Shown piece by piece: positions 18,010-27,238 of a stretch of 64,000 nucleotides of DNA. The position numbers and the translations under genes are program-made. The DNA is from Thermodesulfovibrionales bacterium (GTDB lineage Bacteria > Nitrospirota > Thermodesulfovibrionia > Thermodesulfovibrionales > Dissulfurispiraceae), in contig JAGUWD010000009.1 in assembly GCA_020062545.1 (NCBI GenBank), positions 145,291 to 209,290 of the forward strand, in the 5' to 3' direction. Below the pieces are notes generated by a model. It made no database searches, was not told the origin of the DNA, and was given only the letters and a program-made list of their open reading frames with translations. The number at the start of each line of letters is the position of its first letter. The first letter of the stretch is position 1.

Positions 18010-18039
18010 AAGATAGCACAAATGCCCTTTATTTTTCAA
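18010..18039 (-). promoter_or_regulatory. Predicted promoter of the rpsB-tsf-pyrH-frr operon
   Basis: Minus-strand TTGAAA (18034-18039) and TATCTT (18010-18015) are separated by 18 bp, just after the cysK stop and about 115 bp before rpsB. This leaves a leader of about 105 nt, in which I see no convincing S2-binding fold. Confidence 0.5.
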
Positions 18040-18040
18040 G

Positions 18041-18970
18041 CTAAAGCCCCTCTGGCAAAAACAAGCCTGTGCTCAAATACCTGTCTCCCCTGTCCGGGAA
18101 TATAACAACCAGCTTCTTGTTTTTCCCCAGCCTCTCTGCTACCTTCATGGCAGCCCACATTGCAGCGCCGGATGATATGCCTGCGAGTATTCCTTCCTTT
18201 AAAGCCAGTTGTTTTGTCGTATTTGCGGCATCCTCGTCCGTTACGGGTATCACTTCGCTGTATATCTTTGTATTTAAAACTCCCGGATAAAAGCCGGCGC
18301 CTATGCCTGCAATCTTGTGTTTCCCAGGATTTCCGCCAGACAGGACAGAAGAGTATGCAGGCTCCACTGCAGCTATCCATATATCAGGGTTCTTTTCCTT
18401 TAATGCCTCGCCCGTACCGGTTATAGTCCCCCCTGTTCCAACTCCGGCCACAAAGGCATCGGGCACACAGCCGAGGTCATTGATTATCTCGATGGCAGTT
18501 GTCCGTTTGTGCATTTCAGGGTTCGCCTTGTTCTCAAACTGTTGGGGCATGAAAAAATCAGGATTGTCTCTGAATATCTCCTCTGCCCTTTCCACTGCCC
18601 CCATCATGCCTTTATCACCGGGTGTCAATATAAGCTCCGCGCCGAATGCCTGTAGCAACTGCCTCCTCTCCATGGACATGGTCTCTGGCATTGTGAGAAT
18701 GAGCCTGTATCCCTTGACAGCAGCCACCATTGCAAGACCAATGCCAGTATTTCCACTTGTGGGTTCAACAATAGTGCCGCCTTTGTGCAGCTTGCCTTCC
18801 CTTTCTGCTGCCTCTATCATTGAAAGGGCTATCCTGTCCTTGACAGAGCCTCCGGGGTTAAAACCCTCAAGCTTTGCCCATATCTCCGCACTATTTGCCG
18901 AAATCATCCGGTTGATTCTGACCATCGGTGTATTGCCGATAAGACTTAAGATATTTTCATGAAGCTTCAT
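18041..18970 (-). CDS. cysK: Cysteine synthase A (O-acetylserine sulfhydrylase)
   Basis: CysK makes cysteine from O-acetylserine and sulfide using PLP. The 309-residue sequence has the PLP lysine in GGSVKDRIAL, the phosphate/asparagine loop EPTSGNTGIGLA, the QFENKANPEMH segment, GTGGTITGTGEAL and ISSGAAMWAAMKVA. Length is typical of CysK. It reads in the same direction as the rpsB operon but has its own spacing; the rpsB promoter lies directly after its stop. Confidence 0.95.
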   Translation of the reverse strand: MKLHENILSLIGNTPMVRINRMISANSAEIWAKLEGFNPGGSVKDRIALSMIEAAEREGKLHKGGTIVEPTSGNTGIGLAMVAAVKGYRLILTMPETMSMERRQLLQAFGAELILTPGDKGMMGAVERAEEIFRDNPDFFMPQQFENKANPEMHKRTTAIEIINDLGCVPDAFVAGVGTGGTITGTGEALKEKNPDIWIAAVEPAYSSVLSGGNPGKHKIAGIGAGFYPGVLNTKIYSEVIPVTDEDAANTTKQLALKEGILAGISSGAAMWAAMKVAERLGKNKKLVVIFPDRGDRYLSTGLFLPEGL

Positions 18971-19067
18971 AAAACCTCCCCAGTTTTTCGTCGCGCGCTA
19001 TGCAATCCACGCTCAAATGCCTGTAGGGCATCTTTACGATTAAGGTCTGGTAAATGATAAATATTTA

Positions 19068-19913
19068 ATGCTAAAATTGCAAATTATGATAAGCTTGGGT
19101 TTTTCGCCCTGTCCCAATGACACCTTTATCTTTTATGCCCTTGCCAATAAACGGATAGGTACAAAAGGACTTGACTTCAATCCCCTCATCGAAGACGTGG
19201 AGACACTGAACCAACTCGCAATAAAAAGGGCTGTTGATGTCACAAAGATATCTTGCCATGCCTTTTATTATTTGCAGGAAGATTACCACTTCCTGAGATC
19301 AGGAGGGGCATTCGGACGGGGATGCGGGCCGCTCTTAGTTCAGGAGTCAGAAGACAGGAGTCAGAAGTCAGAAATAAAGAAAATAGCGATTCCCGGCGAA
19401 CTTACAACTGCATTTCTTTTGCTAAAACTCTACCTTGCATCAACCCCATCCTCCATCCCCCATCATCCATCACTGTCTTTTGTTGTCATGCCTTTCTATG
19501 AAATCATAGAGGCAGTAAGAGATGGTAAGGTTGATGCTGGCTTGATTATTCATGAAAGCCGCTTTACATATCAGGATTACGGCCTTACACAAATCATAGA
19601 CCTTGGAGACTGGTGGGAAAAGGAGACAGGACTGCCCATACCGCTCGGAGGCATAATTGCAAAGAAATCCCTCGGCCTCCATACCATTAAAACAATTGAA
19701 TCCCTCATAAGGGCGAGTGTAGAATATTCTATGCTGCATAAAGTGGAAACCGTGCCTTTTATCAAGAAGTATTCACAGGAATTATCAGATGATGTAATAT
19801 TTAAGCACATATCCCTTTATGTAAATAATTACACTATCGATATTGGCAGCGAAGGGGAAGCAGCACTCGATGAATTGATGAAAAGGGCAAAAATCGTTCA
19901 TAGTGCTACCTAA
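19068..19913 (+). CDS. mqnD: 1,4-dihydroxy-6-naphthoate synthase (futalosine menaquinone pathway)
   Basis: MqnD converts cyclic dehypoxanthinyl futalosine to dihydroxynaphthoate for menaquinone. The family N-terminus ISLGFSPCPNDTFIFYALAN, the KISCHAFYYL strand, the GRGCGPLLV segment and the VDAGLIIHESRFTY motif are all present. Two in-frame low-complexity inserts, ESEDRSQKSEIKK and TPSSIPHHPSLS, are encoded by DNA word repeats and lengthen the protein to 281 residues. The start may be the internal ATG at 19086, which fits the family better. Respiration through menaquinone is implied. Confidence 0.92.
   Translation: MLKLQIMISLGFSPCPNDTFIFYALANKRIGTKGLDFNPLIEDVETLNQLAIKRAVDVTKISCHAFYYLQEDYHFLRSGGAFGRGCGPLLVQESEDRSQKSEIKKIAIPGELTTAFLLLKLYLASTPSSIPHHPSLSFVVMPFYEIIEAVRDGKVDAGLIIHESRFTYQDYGLTQIIDLGDWWEKETGLPIPLGGIIAKKSLGLHTIKTIESLIRASVEYSMLHKVETVPFIKKYSQELSDDVIFKHISLYVNNYTIDIGSEGEAALDELMKRAKIVHSAT
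19341..19380. repeat. Period-7 word repeat inside mqnD
   Basis: GAGTCAGA and AAGTCAGA words repeat with 7-bp spacing in frame, encoding ESEDRSQKSEI in a loop of MqnD. A second short run of CCATCC/CCATCA words follows at about 19445-19472. Confidence 0.8.
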
Positions 19914-20022
19914 GTTGAGCGATTTTATATGTCAGGCACGGCTCAAAGACTCCTCTTTTCGCCGCACTTGACATATATTTCTAAATCAGGATCTTTAATT
20001 TAAGTATCGCAAACAAGGGAGA

Positions 20023-21732
20023 ATGACAATGACAGTATCCATAAGCGAATTCATCAAAGAGCCGAAGATAGCGTATTTTTCCATGGAAATAGGTGTCAGG
20101 AGCGATATGCCCACATACAGCGGAGGTCTCGGCATACTCGCAGGAGATACAATAAAATCAGCAGCAGACCTGAACCTTCCGGTTGTTGCGGTGACCATCC
20201 TCACCAAAAAAGGATATTTCAAGCAGGAACTCGATATTTACGGCAGGCAGACAGAGCTTCCGGATGAATGGGACCCGAACAATTTCATGACCCCGCTTAA
20301 AGAAAGAGTGAGCGTTTTTATAGAAGGGAGGGAAGTTTACATAGGCGCATGGCTCTATGTCGTTGAGAGCATGAGGGGGCCGAGAATTCCAATTTTATTC
20401 CTCGATACGGACCTGCCTGAGAATGCACCGGAGGACAGGGGAATCACGCATCACCTCTATGGAGGAGATCAGGTATACAGACTCAAACAGGAAATAGTCC
20501 TGGGCATAGGTGGTACAAGAATACTCGATGAACTTGGATTTGAAATAAAGAAATATCATATGAACGAGGGGCATTCAGCTCTTTTAACACTTGAGTTACT
20601 AAAGAGATACAAAAAAGACATAGAAGAGGTGTGGGATGAGAGGCTTGTATGGGATGTGGAAAAGATAAGAAGCCTCTGCGTATTCACAACACATACTCCG
20701 GTTGCAGCAGGGCATGATAAATTTCCGTATGACCTCGTGCAAAAGACAATGTGCGAGATAATCCCTATCGACGTAGTAAAAGACCTGGCAGGCCGTGAAC
20801 ATCTCAACATGACACTATTAGCACTTAATCTCAGCAACTATATAAATGGAGTGGCCAAAAAACATGGCGAGGTATCCAAGGGAATGTTCCCGGGCTACGA
20901 GATACATGCCATAACAAATGGAGTACATTCTTTCACATGGACATGCGACAGCATGAAAAGGCTCTATGACAAATACCTTCCAGGCTGGGCAAATGAGCCA
21001 GAAATATTCGTAAGAGTAGGCCGCATACCCGATGATGAATTATGGGAAGCACACATGGAGGCGAAGAGGCATCTCATAGATCATGTTAATCGAGAAACAC
21101 AGACAGGCATGAATTACGATACGCTTACCATTGGTTTTGCACGTCGTGCAACTGCGTACAAAAGGGCTGACCTGCTTTTTACAGATATTGAAAGACTATC
21201 GTATATTGGCGAAGGCAGGCTGCAGATAATATATGCAGGAAAGGCACATCCGAGAGATGAATCGGGAAAGCAGCTTATCCAGCATATATTCGAAATTAAA
21301 GAAAAACTGAAAGACAAGATAAAAATCGCATTCCTTAAAAATTACAATATGGAACTGGCATTGAAGCTCGTGTCAGGCGTTGATGTGTGGCTCAACACAC
21401 CGTTGAGGCCGCTTGAGGCATCGGGCACGAGCGGCATGAAGGCAACACATAACGGTGTTCCAAATTTTAGTGTCCTTGACGGCTGGTGGATAGAGGGATG
21501 GATAGAAGGATTCACAGGATGGGCAATCGGACCTTCACCTGATGTACCTGCGGATCCTGCAAGGGATGCAGATGATCTTTATTACAAACTGGAGACCGCC
21601 ATCATCCCCACATTTTACAATGACAAACACACGTGGCTCAGGATAATGCAGAATGCAATAGGAAAAAACGCATACTACTTTAACTCGCACAGGATGATGA
21701 GGAGATATGTAACAGAGGCTTATATAAGATAG
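20023..21732 (+). CDS. glgP: Alpha-glucan phosphorylase, short type
   Basis: GlgP releases glucose-1-phosphate from glycogen-like glucans. The 569-residue protein belongs to the shorter GT35 branch. It starts near IAYFSMEIGVRSDMPTYSGG and includes KYHMNEGHSALL, FTTHTPVAAGHDKF and the PLP-lysine segment EASGTSGMKATHNG, followed by VPNFSVLDGWW. An alternative ATG at 20029 has a better-placed GGGAG. It stands alone between mqnD and the two-component pair, with no other glycogen gene nearby. Confidence 0.95.
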   Translation: MTMTVSISEFIKEPKIAYFSMEIGVRSDMPTYSGGLGILAGDTIKSAADLNLPVVAVTILTKKGYFKQELDIYGRQTELPDEWDPNNFMTPLKERVSVFIEGREVYIGAWLYVVESMRGPRIPILFLDTDLPENAPEDRGITHHLYGGDQVYRLKQEIVLGIGGTRILDELGFEIKKYHMNEGHSALLTLELLKRYKKDIEEVWDERLVWDVEKIRSLCVFTTHTPVAAGHDKFPYDLVQKTMCEIIPIDVVKDLAGREHLNMTLLALNLSNYINGVAKKHGEVSKGMFPGYEIHAITNGVHSFTWTCDSMKRLYDKYLPGWANEPEIFVRVGRIPDDELWEAHMEAKRHLIDHVNRETQTGMNYDTLTIGFARRATAYKRADLLFTDIERLSYIGEGRLQIIYAGKAHPRDESGKQLIQHIFEIKEKLKDKIKIAFLKNYNMELALKLVSGVDVWLNTPLRPLEASGTSGMKATHNGVPNFSVLDGWWIEGWIEGFTGWAIGPSPDVPADPARDADDLYYKLETAIIPTFYNDKHTWLRIMQNAIGKNAYYFNSHRMMRRYVTEAYIR

Positions 21733-21802
21733 CCTACCCGCTATCCTTTCGGTGACGCAAAATTTAAACGAAGCACACTATGTTGAAATATAAAAAACAA
21801 CC

Positions 21803-22990
21803 ATGTTAAAACGGGTATTACAGTTTGTAAGTTATCTTATCATTTCGCTGAGCTTTGGACTGCTGGTTATCATTATATCAGGCAACATAGGAATCATATT
21901 ACAGGAAAAAAAAGTAAGACAGGCCACAAAGCTGGAAATTAAAAATGCCATCTCGGCTTTTAAAGATTCCGCTCCAGATGCAACGCCGGATCAGACAATA
22001 AACTTCTTAAGAAAGTTTACGGCCTCTGTTATGAAAGAAAAGGTAATAGCCCTTGATCCTGCCCAGGGTAAAAAACCAGATAGGGATGAATTTAAACATT
22101 TATTTACATTCTCGGAAGGAGGGAAAAACATAGATCTATATATAAAAAACGAATATGTGCGGGATGAAATTTTTGACCTTGACTCTACCGAACTTATTGA
22201 AGGTGTTTTCTCAACCATTATAGTGTTCACTGCCATTATCATATATACCGAAAAAAGACGACGGGCTTTAATAATGCAACAGCAATTTGAAACCAAACAT
22301 GAGGCGTTAAAAAAAGCGCTGGAAGAGAATGAAGCCCTGGCACTGCTTGGACGCATGACAGCAACACTTGCACACGAGCTTAAAACGCCAATCGCCACCA
22401 TATCTAACCTTGTTCATGTATTGCCTTCCCGCATTTCCGACGAACATTTTACAAAGCGCTTTGATACCTTGTTAAAAGAAGAATTAAATCGTATCCAGCA
22501 GCTTATCGATAACCTCCTGATTTACGGGAAAGAGATAGCTATTAAAGATGTCCGGTGGATAAGGCTGAAGCCATTTATTAAAGAGTTATCAGATGCAATC
22601 GGCATAGAAATATCTTCCTGTCCGGATGTGGACATATATGCGGACAGATTTTATATGAGGCTATTTTTTGAGAATCTCATAAGAAACAGTCTGCAGGCCG
22701 GCGCAGACAGGGCTTCCATAAAAATAAGCATACCGCCGTCAAAAGAAGATCGGATTACAGAGATTCTTTATGAAGATAACGGCATTGGATTTCCGGAAGG
22801 GTGCAACCTTGATGAGCTCATAACTCCATTTGTAACTCATCGTTCAAGAGGGGCAGGCCTCGGGTTGTTCCTTGCGCAGAAAATTGCCTTGGCACATGGC
22901 GGCACAATATCATTATACCGCCTGACAAAAGGAGCCGGGATCAGGATATCAATGCCTCAAGAGAGCGTGCATTTAAATGAGCAACCATAA
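21803..22990 (+). CDS. Membrane sensor histidine kinase
   Basis: Two transmembrane helices (about residues 8-30 and 132-148) enclose a periplasmic sensor of about 100 residues with no recognised fold. HisKA has the phospho-accepting His in LAHELKTPIATI. HATPase_c follows with NLIRNSLQAG (N-box), DNGIGFP (G1) and GAGLGLFLAQKIA (G2). There is no HAMP or PAS domain. It overlaps the regulator gene by 14 bp, so the two form a pair, and the next operon has a sigma-54-like promoter. The signal sensed is unknown. Confidence 0.93.
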   Translation: MLKRVLQFVSYLIISLSFGLLVIIISGNIGIILQEKKVRQATKLEIKNAISAFKDSAPDATPDQTINFLRKFTASVMKEKVIALDPAQGKKPDRDEFKHLFTFSEGGKNIDLYIKNEYVRDEIFDLDSTELIEGVFSTIIVFTAIIIYTEKRRRALIMQQQFETKHEALKKALEENEALALLGRMTATLAHELKTPIATISNLVHVLPSRISDEHFTKRFDTLLKEELNRIQQLIDNLLIYGKEIAIKDVRWIRLKPFIKELSDAIGIEISSCPDVDIYADRFYMRLFFENLIRNSLQAGADRASIKISIPPSKEDRITEILYEDNGIGFPEGCNLDELITPFVTHRSRGAGLGLFLAQKIALAHGGTISLYRLTKGAGIRISMPQESVHLNEQP

Positions 22991-24335
22991 CTATAAACCA
23001 TATCTGATAATTGTAGATGACGAGCCCCATTTCAGTGAGTCGCTCCAGATGGCCATTGAAGACACGTTCAAAGTTTCAACGGCACCTTCACTTGGCAGTG
23101 CCAGAGAACTGCTTAAAGAAAAAATACCCGATGCAGTATTGCTTGATATGAAACTGCCGGATGGCAATGGAATCGATTTCCTTCGTGAATTAAAGGTAAT
23201 AAATCCAATGCCTGTAGTGATCATTATGACTGCCTATGCTGCCATAGACAATGCTGTTACAGCACTAAAAGAGGGTGCTGTCGATTATTTTACAAAGCCA
23301 TTGGATATAGAAAAGCTCAAAAGAGAACTCAATGTGTATCTTGAGAATAAATTCCTCCAAAAAAGGGTAATCATATTAGACAGAGAGATAAAGAAGATTA
23401 TTCCGCCTTTTGTAACATCAGGGGCTGGAAAAATGAAAGAGATAGTCGACAAGGTTCCATTGATAGCATCCCTCAATATTCCGGTATTGATAAAAGGAGA
23501 AACCGGCACTGGAAAAGAAAAACTTGCAGAATGGATACATGCCATATCCGGAACAACAAGAGAGATGGTTGCCATCAACTGCTCTGCATTACCAAGAGAC
23601 ATCTTCGAAAGTGAATTCTTCGGCCATATGAAAGGCGCGTTTTCAGGGGCGGTTGCTTACAAAGAAGGTTTGATAGAGCGGGCTGAAGACAGTACCCTTT
23701 TCCTCGATGAAATCGGAGAGATCCCGGAAGCTGTCCAGGCAAAATTTTTAAGGGTGCTTGAAGACGGTGTCTATTACAAAGTTGGAGATTCAAAGGAACG
23801 TAAAATCAGGTTCAGGCTTATCTCTGCAACAAACAAAGACCTCGCAGATCCTGCGAATAACTTTCGACCCGACCTTTTTTACAGGATCAACGGAATCACC
23901 TTTGAACTTCCCCCGCTGCGAGAGCGCAGAGAGGACATTCCACTGCTTATAACAACATTTATTAAAGAGGCTAATAATACCTACAACAAGAATGTAGAAG
24001 GAGTTTCAACAAAAGTTAAGGAATATCTTATGAATTATACATGGCCGGGCAATATAAGAGAGCTTAAATGGCTCATTCACAGGGCAGTTGCGATTACTTC
24101 AAAAAACCTGATCAACATAGACGACCTGTCGATCAGTTCCGAGGTTTTCAAAGACATCCCGGCAGTCACAGACATCGATTATTCAATCCCTTTTCAAGAG
24201 GCACAGGAGAGGCTCGAAAAAAAATATATCAAGAATGCACTCTCAACTGCTAATAATAATAAAACCGAGGCAGCCAGAATCCTTGGCATATCGGTCAGGG
24301 TTTTGCATTATAAGATAAAAAAATATCGCTTGTAA
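22977..24335 (+). CDS. Sigma-54-dependent response regulator (NtrC family)
   Basis: The 452-residue protein has an N-terminal receiver (acidic VDDEP, phospho-Asp in LLDMKLPDGNG, Lys in YFTKPLD). The AAA+ domain has Walker A GETGTGKE and Walker B TLFLDEIGE. The C-terminal Fis-type helix-turn-helix is NKTEAARILGISVRVLHYKI. The sigma-54 contact loop reads GAFSGA rather than the usual GAFTGA. This conservative change should still allow sigma-54 remodelling, but it is worth noting. It is the natural activator of the promoter at 24448. Confidence 0.95.
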   Translation: MSNHNYKPYLIIVDDEPHFSESLQMAIEDTFKVSTAPSLGSARELLKEKIPDAVLLDMKLPDGNGIDFLRELKVINPMPVVIIMTAYAAIDNAVTALKEGAVDYFTKPLDIEKLKRELNVYLENKFLQKRVIILDREIKKIIPPFVTSGAGKMKEIVDKVPLIASLNIPVLIKGETGTGKEKLAEWIHAISGTTREMVAINCSALPRDIFESEFFGHMKGAFSGAVAYKEGLIERAEDSTLFLDEIGEIPEAVQAKFLRVLEDGVYYKVGDSKERKIRFRLISATNKDLADPANNFRPDLFYRINGITFELPPLRERREDIPLLITTFIKEANNTYNKNVEGVSTKVKEYLMNYTWPGNIRELKWLIHRAVAITSKNLINIDDLSISSEVFKDIPAVTDIDYSIPFQEAQERLEKKYIKNALSTANNNKTEAARILGISVRVLHYKIKKYRL

Positions 24336-24376
24336 ACAAAATATCGGATTCGCATCAAATGCACCCTATCACCAAT

Positions 24377-24388
24377 AATGTATACATT
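24377..24388. promoter_or_regulatory. Candidate activator site 1 (palindrome)
   Basis: AATGTATACATT is a perfect 12-bp palindrome about 70 bp upstream of the sigma-54-like -24 element, a normal distance for an NtrC-type enhancer. The binding protein is inferred to be the adjacent regulator. Confidence 0.4.
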
Positions 24389-24428
24389 TTTTTCACACAC
24401 CATTAGGCCCTGCATTATAACCATTTGA

Positions 24429-24440
24429 AATATATACACT
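24429..24440. promoter_or_regulatory. Candidate activator site 2
   Basis: AATATATACACT matches site 1 at 10 of 12 positions and lies 52 bp (about five helical turns) downstream of it. Its closeness to the -24 box could instead mean an IHF or repressor site. Confidence 0.3.
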
Positions 24441-24447
24441 TTGCAGT

Positions 24448-24463
24448 TGGCATAAAACTTGTT
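24448..24463 (+). promoter_or_regulatory. Sigma-54-like promoter of the tatA operon
   Basis: TTGGCAT and TTGTT have GG and GT dinucleotides exactly 10 nt apart, as in the -24/-12 consensus (TGGCAC-N5-TTGCW), with T in place of C at -12. It follows the sigma-54 regulator gene and precedes tatA by 53 bp. Confidence 0.55.
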
Positions 24464-24516
24464 TTTCTAATATAGAACTTTATGTTCTAAAAATGCACTT
24501 AAAGGGGGATAGAGCT

Positions 24517-24738
24517 ATGTTTGAAGGTTTATTGCAGCCCATGCATCTGCTTGTGATATTGATTATTGTGTTAATAATCTTCGGCCCGGGAAAACTTCCA
24601 CAGATTGGCGCAGGTCTCGGCAAAAGCATAAGGGAATTTAAAAAGGCAATGTCGGAAATAGACAAGCCTCAGATAGAAATTGAAGCAAAAGAGAACAAAA
24701 AACCAGAACCTGTACAAGAAGAGAAAAAACCTGTATGA
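24517..24738 (+). CDS. tatA: TatA-family twin-arginine translocase subunit
   Basis: One transmembrane helix (about residues 9-24) is followed by the [10 protein letters not shown] hinge and the amphipathic helix [14 protein letters not shown] charged tail completes a 73-residue TatA. I chose the ATG at 24517, which has AAAGGGGG upstream; an earlier ATG at 24493 would add eight residues before the membrane helix. No tatC is in the window. The nearest clear Tat substrate is the DUF362 protein at 34182. It is the first gene of the sigma-54-type operon. Confidence 0.93.
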   Translation: MFEGLLQPMHLLVILIIVLIIFGPGKLPQIGAGLGKSIREFKKAMSEIDKPQIEIEAKENKKPEPVQEEKKPV

Positions 24739-25475
24739 AGGAGGTAAAAGGCAGCATAACTATGAACCCAAATCCCTTTATTACAATAGACTTTGACGGC
24801 ACGGTAACGGATTTGGATATCACCGATGCCATTATAAAGGAGTTTGCAAAACCAGGATGGGAAGAAGCAGAAAGGCTTTGGGAAGAAGGGGGCATCGGGT
24901 CAAGAGAATGCCTCGCCATGCAGATGTCCCTCATCGATGCGCCGATTGAAAGGCTTTTAGAGTATATACGCGATTTTGCCATAGATGAAAGCTTTATCGG
25001 ATTTATTGGTTTTCTAAAAGAATTTCATATCCCCTTCGGCATAATAAGCGATGGATTTCAGGTCGTTATAGAAAGCATCCTCGCAGATGCTGGTCTATAT
25101 GATATACCTGTATATGCAAATCGATTAGTTGCAGGCGATGGGGGATTAAAAACTCTTTTCCCTTATGCAAATAAAAGTTGTTCATCCGGAATGTGCAAAT
25201 GCAAAACCGCCGGGGGTTTAAGCAATGGACTCCCTATCATACATATCGGCGATGGACGAAGCGATTTCTGCCTTGCTGAAAAAGCAGCGTACGTCTTCTC
25301 AAAAAGAAGACTCACCGATTACTGCAGAACAAAAGGCATATCGCATTCTGCATTCAATAACTTCAAGGTTATAGAAAGAAGTATGAAAATGCTTCTAAAG
25401 CATACGCTTATACCCGAAAGGTCACATATATACCAAATCGAGAAGGAACCGAGAATATGGAATCTCGTAAGTTAA
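24735..25475 (+). CDS. HAD-family phosphatase (phosphoserine phosphatase/MtnX-like)
   Basis: The 246-residue protein has the HAD motifs [10 protein letters not shown] (nucleophile Asp and acid/base Asp), IISDGF (motif II Ser) and [12 protein letters not shown] (motif IV). The order and helical cap resemble MtnX and phosphoserine phosphatase-like (HAD-IB) enzymes. It probably removes phosphate from a small phosphorylated metabolite; methionine-salvage partners are absent, so MtnX itself is unlikely. The ATG overlaps the tatA stop by 4 bp; an internal ATG at 24762 is possible. Confidence 0.82.
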   Translation: MKEVKGSITMNPNPFITIDFDGTVTDLDITDAIIKEFAKPGWEEAERLWEEGGIGSRECLAMQMSLIDAPIERLLEYIRDFAIDESFIGFIGFLKEFHIPFGIISDGFQVVIESILADAGLYDIPVYANRLVAGDGGLKTLFPYANKSCSSGMCKCKTAGGLSNGLPIIHIGDGRSDFCLAEKAAYVFSKRRLTDYCRTKGISHSAFNNFKVIERSMKMLLKHTLIPERSHIYQIEKEPRIWNLVS

Positions 25476-26839
25476 AAGAAAAGGAACTTTTAGAGCTGGA
25501 ATCAAAATATTGCTCGTACGGCGATACCGTTCATTATCTTGAAAACCCTATAATCTTTGAGAGGTGTGAGGGGTCATGGATCTTCGATATGCAAGGAAGG
25601 CCGTATCTGGACATGCAGATGTGGTACTCTGCAGTTAACTTCGGATACAGGAATAAAGAGATAGAGGATGCCCATCATCGCCAGATGGCCACACTACCAC
25701 AGGTTGCATCCCAATACCTTCATAAAGAAAAGATACTCCTCGCCTCTGCCATTGCAAAGGAAACGGAAAAGAGATTTGGCACAAAGGGGAGAGTCCATTT
25801 CAATGTAGGCGGATCGCAGGCTATCGAGGACAGCCTGAAATTGGTACGCAACTACAAAAAAGGCAGGTCACTGACGTTCGCCTTTATGGGGGGATATCAC
25901 GGAAGGACCCTGGCAGCCACGGAGATCACAAGCAGCTTCAGGTACAGAAAGAGATACGGACATTTCGGCAGCAGGGCAACATTTATCCCCTATCCTTACT
26001 GCTTCAGATGCTTTTACGGTAAGAACCTTAAAGACTGCGGGTATGAGTGCATAAAACATTTTGAGAAGCTCTTTGAGACAGAATACTATGGGGTGATAGA
26101 CAAGAAGGATAATGAGGTGGAATACGCTGCCTTTTATATAGAGCCTCTCCAGGCAACAGGAGGCTATATTGTTCCTCCGCCTGAATACTTTAAGAAGCTT
26201 TCTGCGGTACTTCAGAAATACGGCATTTTGCTTGTGGATGACGAAATACAGATGGGATTTTACAGGACAGGCAAACTCTGGGCAACGGAGCATTTTGGTA
26301 TTAAGCCAGACATTGTTGCATTTGCCAAATCCCTCACCAATGGCCTGAATCCCTTATCCGGCATATGGGCAAAGGAAGATCTCATCAACCCCTTGATATT
26401 CCCTCCCGGTTCCACTCATTCAACATTTTCGAGCAATCCACTGGGGACAGCAGCAGGCCTTGCCACTATGGAATATATCAAGAAAAATAATTTCGAAGAG
26501 ATTGTGCCGGGAAAAGGGGAATATATTCTTTCACGGCTGAAGGATTTGCAAAAAAAGCACAAAGTGATAGGGGATGTAGATGGGCTGGGGCTTGCAGTCA
26601 GAGTGGAAATGACAAAGCCAGACGGTTTTACACCCGACAGGGAACTTACCGACAGGATATTTCAGGAAGGGATGAAGGGCGATATAAAGATTAACAGGAA
26701 GAAATTCGGTCTGGTGCTTGATGTAGGAGGATATTATAAGAATGTCTTCACACTGGCACCAGCATTAACCATCGCATATGCCGAGATAGATCTGTTCATT
26801 GAACTTTTTGAATCACTGCTGAAAAGATGCGGAGTGTAA
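25457..26839 (+). CDS. Class III PLP-dependent aminotransferase
   Basis: This 460-residue fold-type I aminotransferase of the GABA/ornithine group carries HFNVGGSQAIEDSLKL and the GGYHGRTLAATEIT segment. The Asp that grips the PLP pyridine is in VDDEIQMGF, and the PLP lysine is in VAFAKSLTNGLNPLSG. Four cysteines (CFRCFYG and CGYEC) match a subset of GABA-aminotransferase-like enzymes. It should move an amino group between a terminal amine or aldehyde and a 2-oxoacid. The substrate is unknown. It overlaps the HAD gene by 19 bp. Confidence 0.9.
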   Translation: MESRKLKEKELLELESKYCSYGDTVHYLENPIIFERCEGSWIFDMQGRPYLDMQMWYSAVNFGYRNKEIEDAHHRQMATLPQVASQYLHKEKILLASAIAKETEKRFGTKGRVHFNVGGSQAIEDSLKLVRNYKKGRSLTFAFMGGYHGRTLAATEITSSFRYRKRYGHFGSRATFIPYPYCFRCFYGKNLKDCGYECIKHFEKLFETEYYGVIDKKDNEVEYAAFYIEPLQATGGYIVPPPEYFKKLSAVLQKYGILLVDDEIQMGFYRTGKLWATEHFGIKPDIVAFAKSLTNGLNPLSGIWAKEDLINPLIFPPGSTHSTFSSNPLGTAAGLATMEYIKKNNFEEIVPGKGEYILSRLKDLQKKHKVIGDVDGLGLAVRVEMTKPDGFTPDRELTDRIFQEGMKGDIKINRKKFGLVLDVGGYYKNVFTLAPALTIAYAEIDLFIELFESLLKRCGV

Positions 26840-26860
26840 TTGCGATACATGGAGTAAAAC

Positions 26861-27220
26861 ATGCCGCTTATTAAATGGTTTCCCCTGTTTATAGCAGGAG
26901 CAATAATGGAAAGCACGACACAGCTATGCCTGAAAAAAGGAGCAACAGTCCACAAAGAGATTAGTGGATTTGCATATTATCTCAAACTCATAAAGAATAA
27001 ATGGGTCATCGCAGGGATATTGTTCTATTTGATAGAAATGGTCATATGGATAGTGCTGCTTTCATATATTCCACTGTCGATTGCCTTCCCGCTAACCGGG
27101 CTTCAGAAAATAATCATTGTATTCTTTTCTGTCCTTGTACTGAAGGAAAAAGTCAGCAGATTGGAATGGCTCGGAGTTGGGATCACTGCAATTGGCATAG
27201 TAATAATAGGACAGACATAG
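26861..27220 (+). CDS. SMR/EamA-like four-helix membrane protein
   Basis: This 119-residue protein has four hydrophobic helices. An acidic residue in helix 1 (AGAIMESTTQLCLKKG) sits at the EmrE Glu position. LSIAFPLTGLQKIIIVFFSVLVLKE resembles the second half of DMT transporters. Single four-helix units work as dimers; ArnE/ArnF, which flip aminoarabinose-lipid, are this size. The operon also encodes two aminotransferases, and a second similar protein lies at 32403. Transport of an aminated lipid or sugar is an inference. Confidence 0.8.
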   Translation: MPLIKWFPLFIAGAIMESTTQLCLKKGATVHKEISGFAYYLKLIKNKWVIAGILFYLIEMVIWIVLLSYIPLSIAFPLTGLQKIIIVFFSVLVLKEKVSRLEWLGVGITAIGIVIIGQT

Positions 27221-27238
27221 GGAAAGGAGGTAGCATCT

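Noticed and set aside
19935..19980. Inverted repeat after mqnD as a terminator
   Set aside because: ATATGTCA/TGACATAT arms are short, the loop is about 30 nt and there is no T-run.
24735..25475. MtnX of methionine salvage
   Set aside because: No other methionine-salvage gene is present and the motifs fit generic HAD-IB phosphatases.
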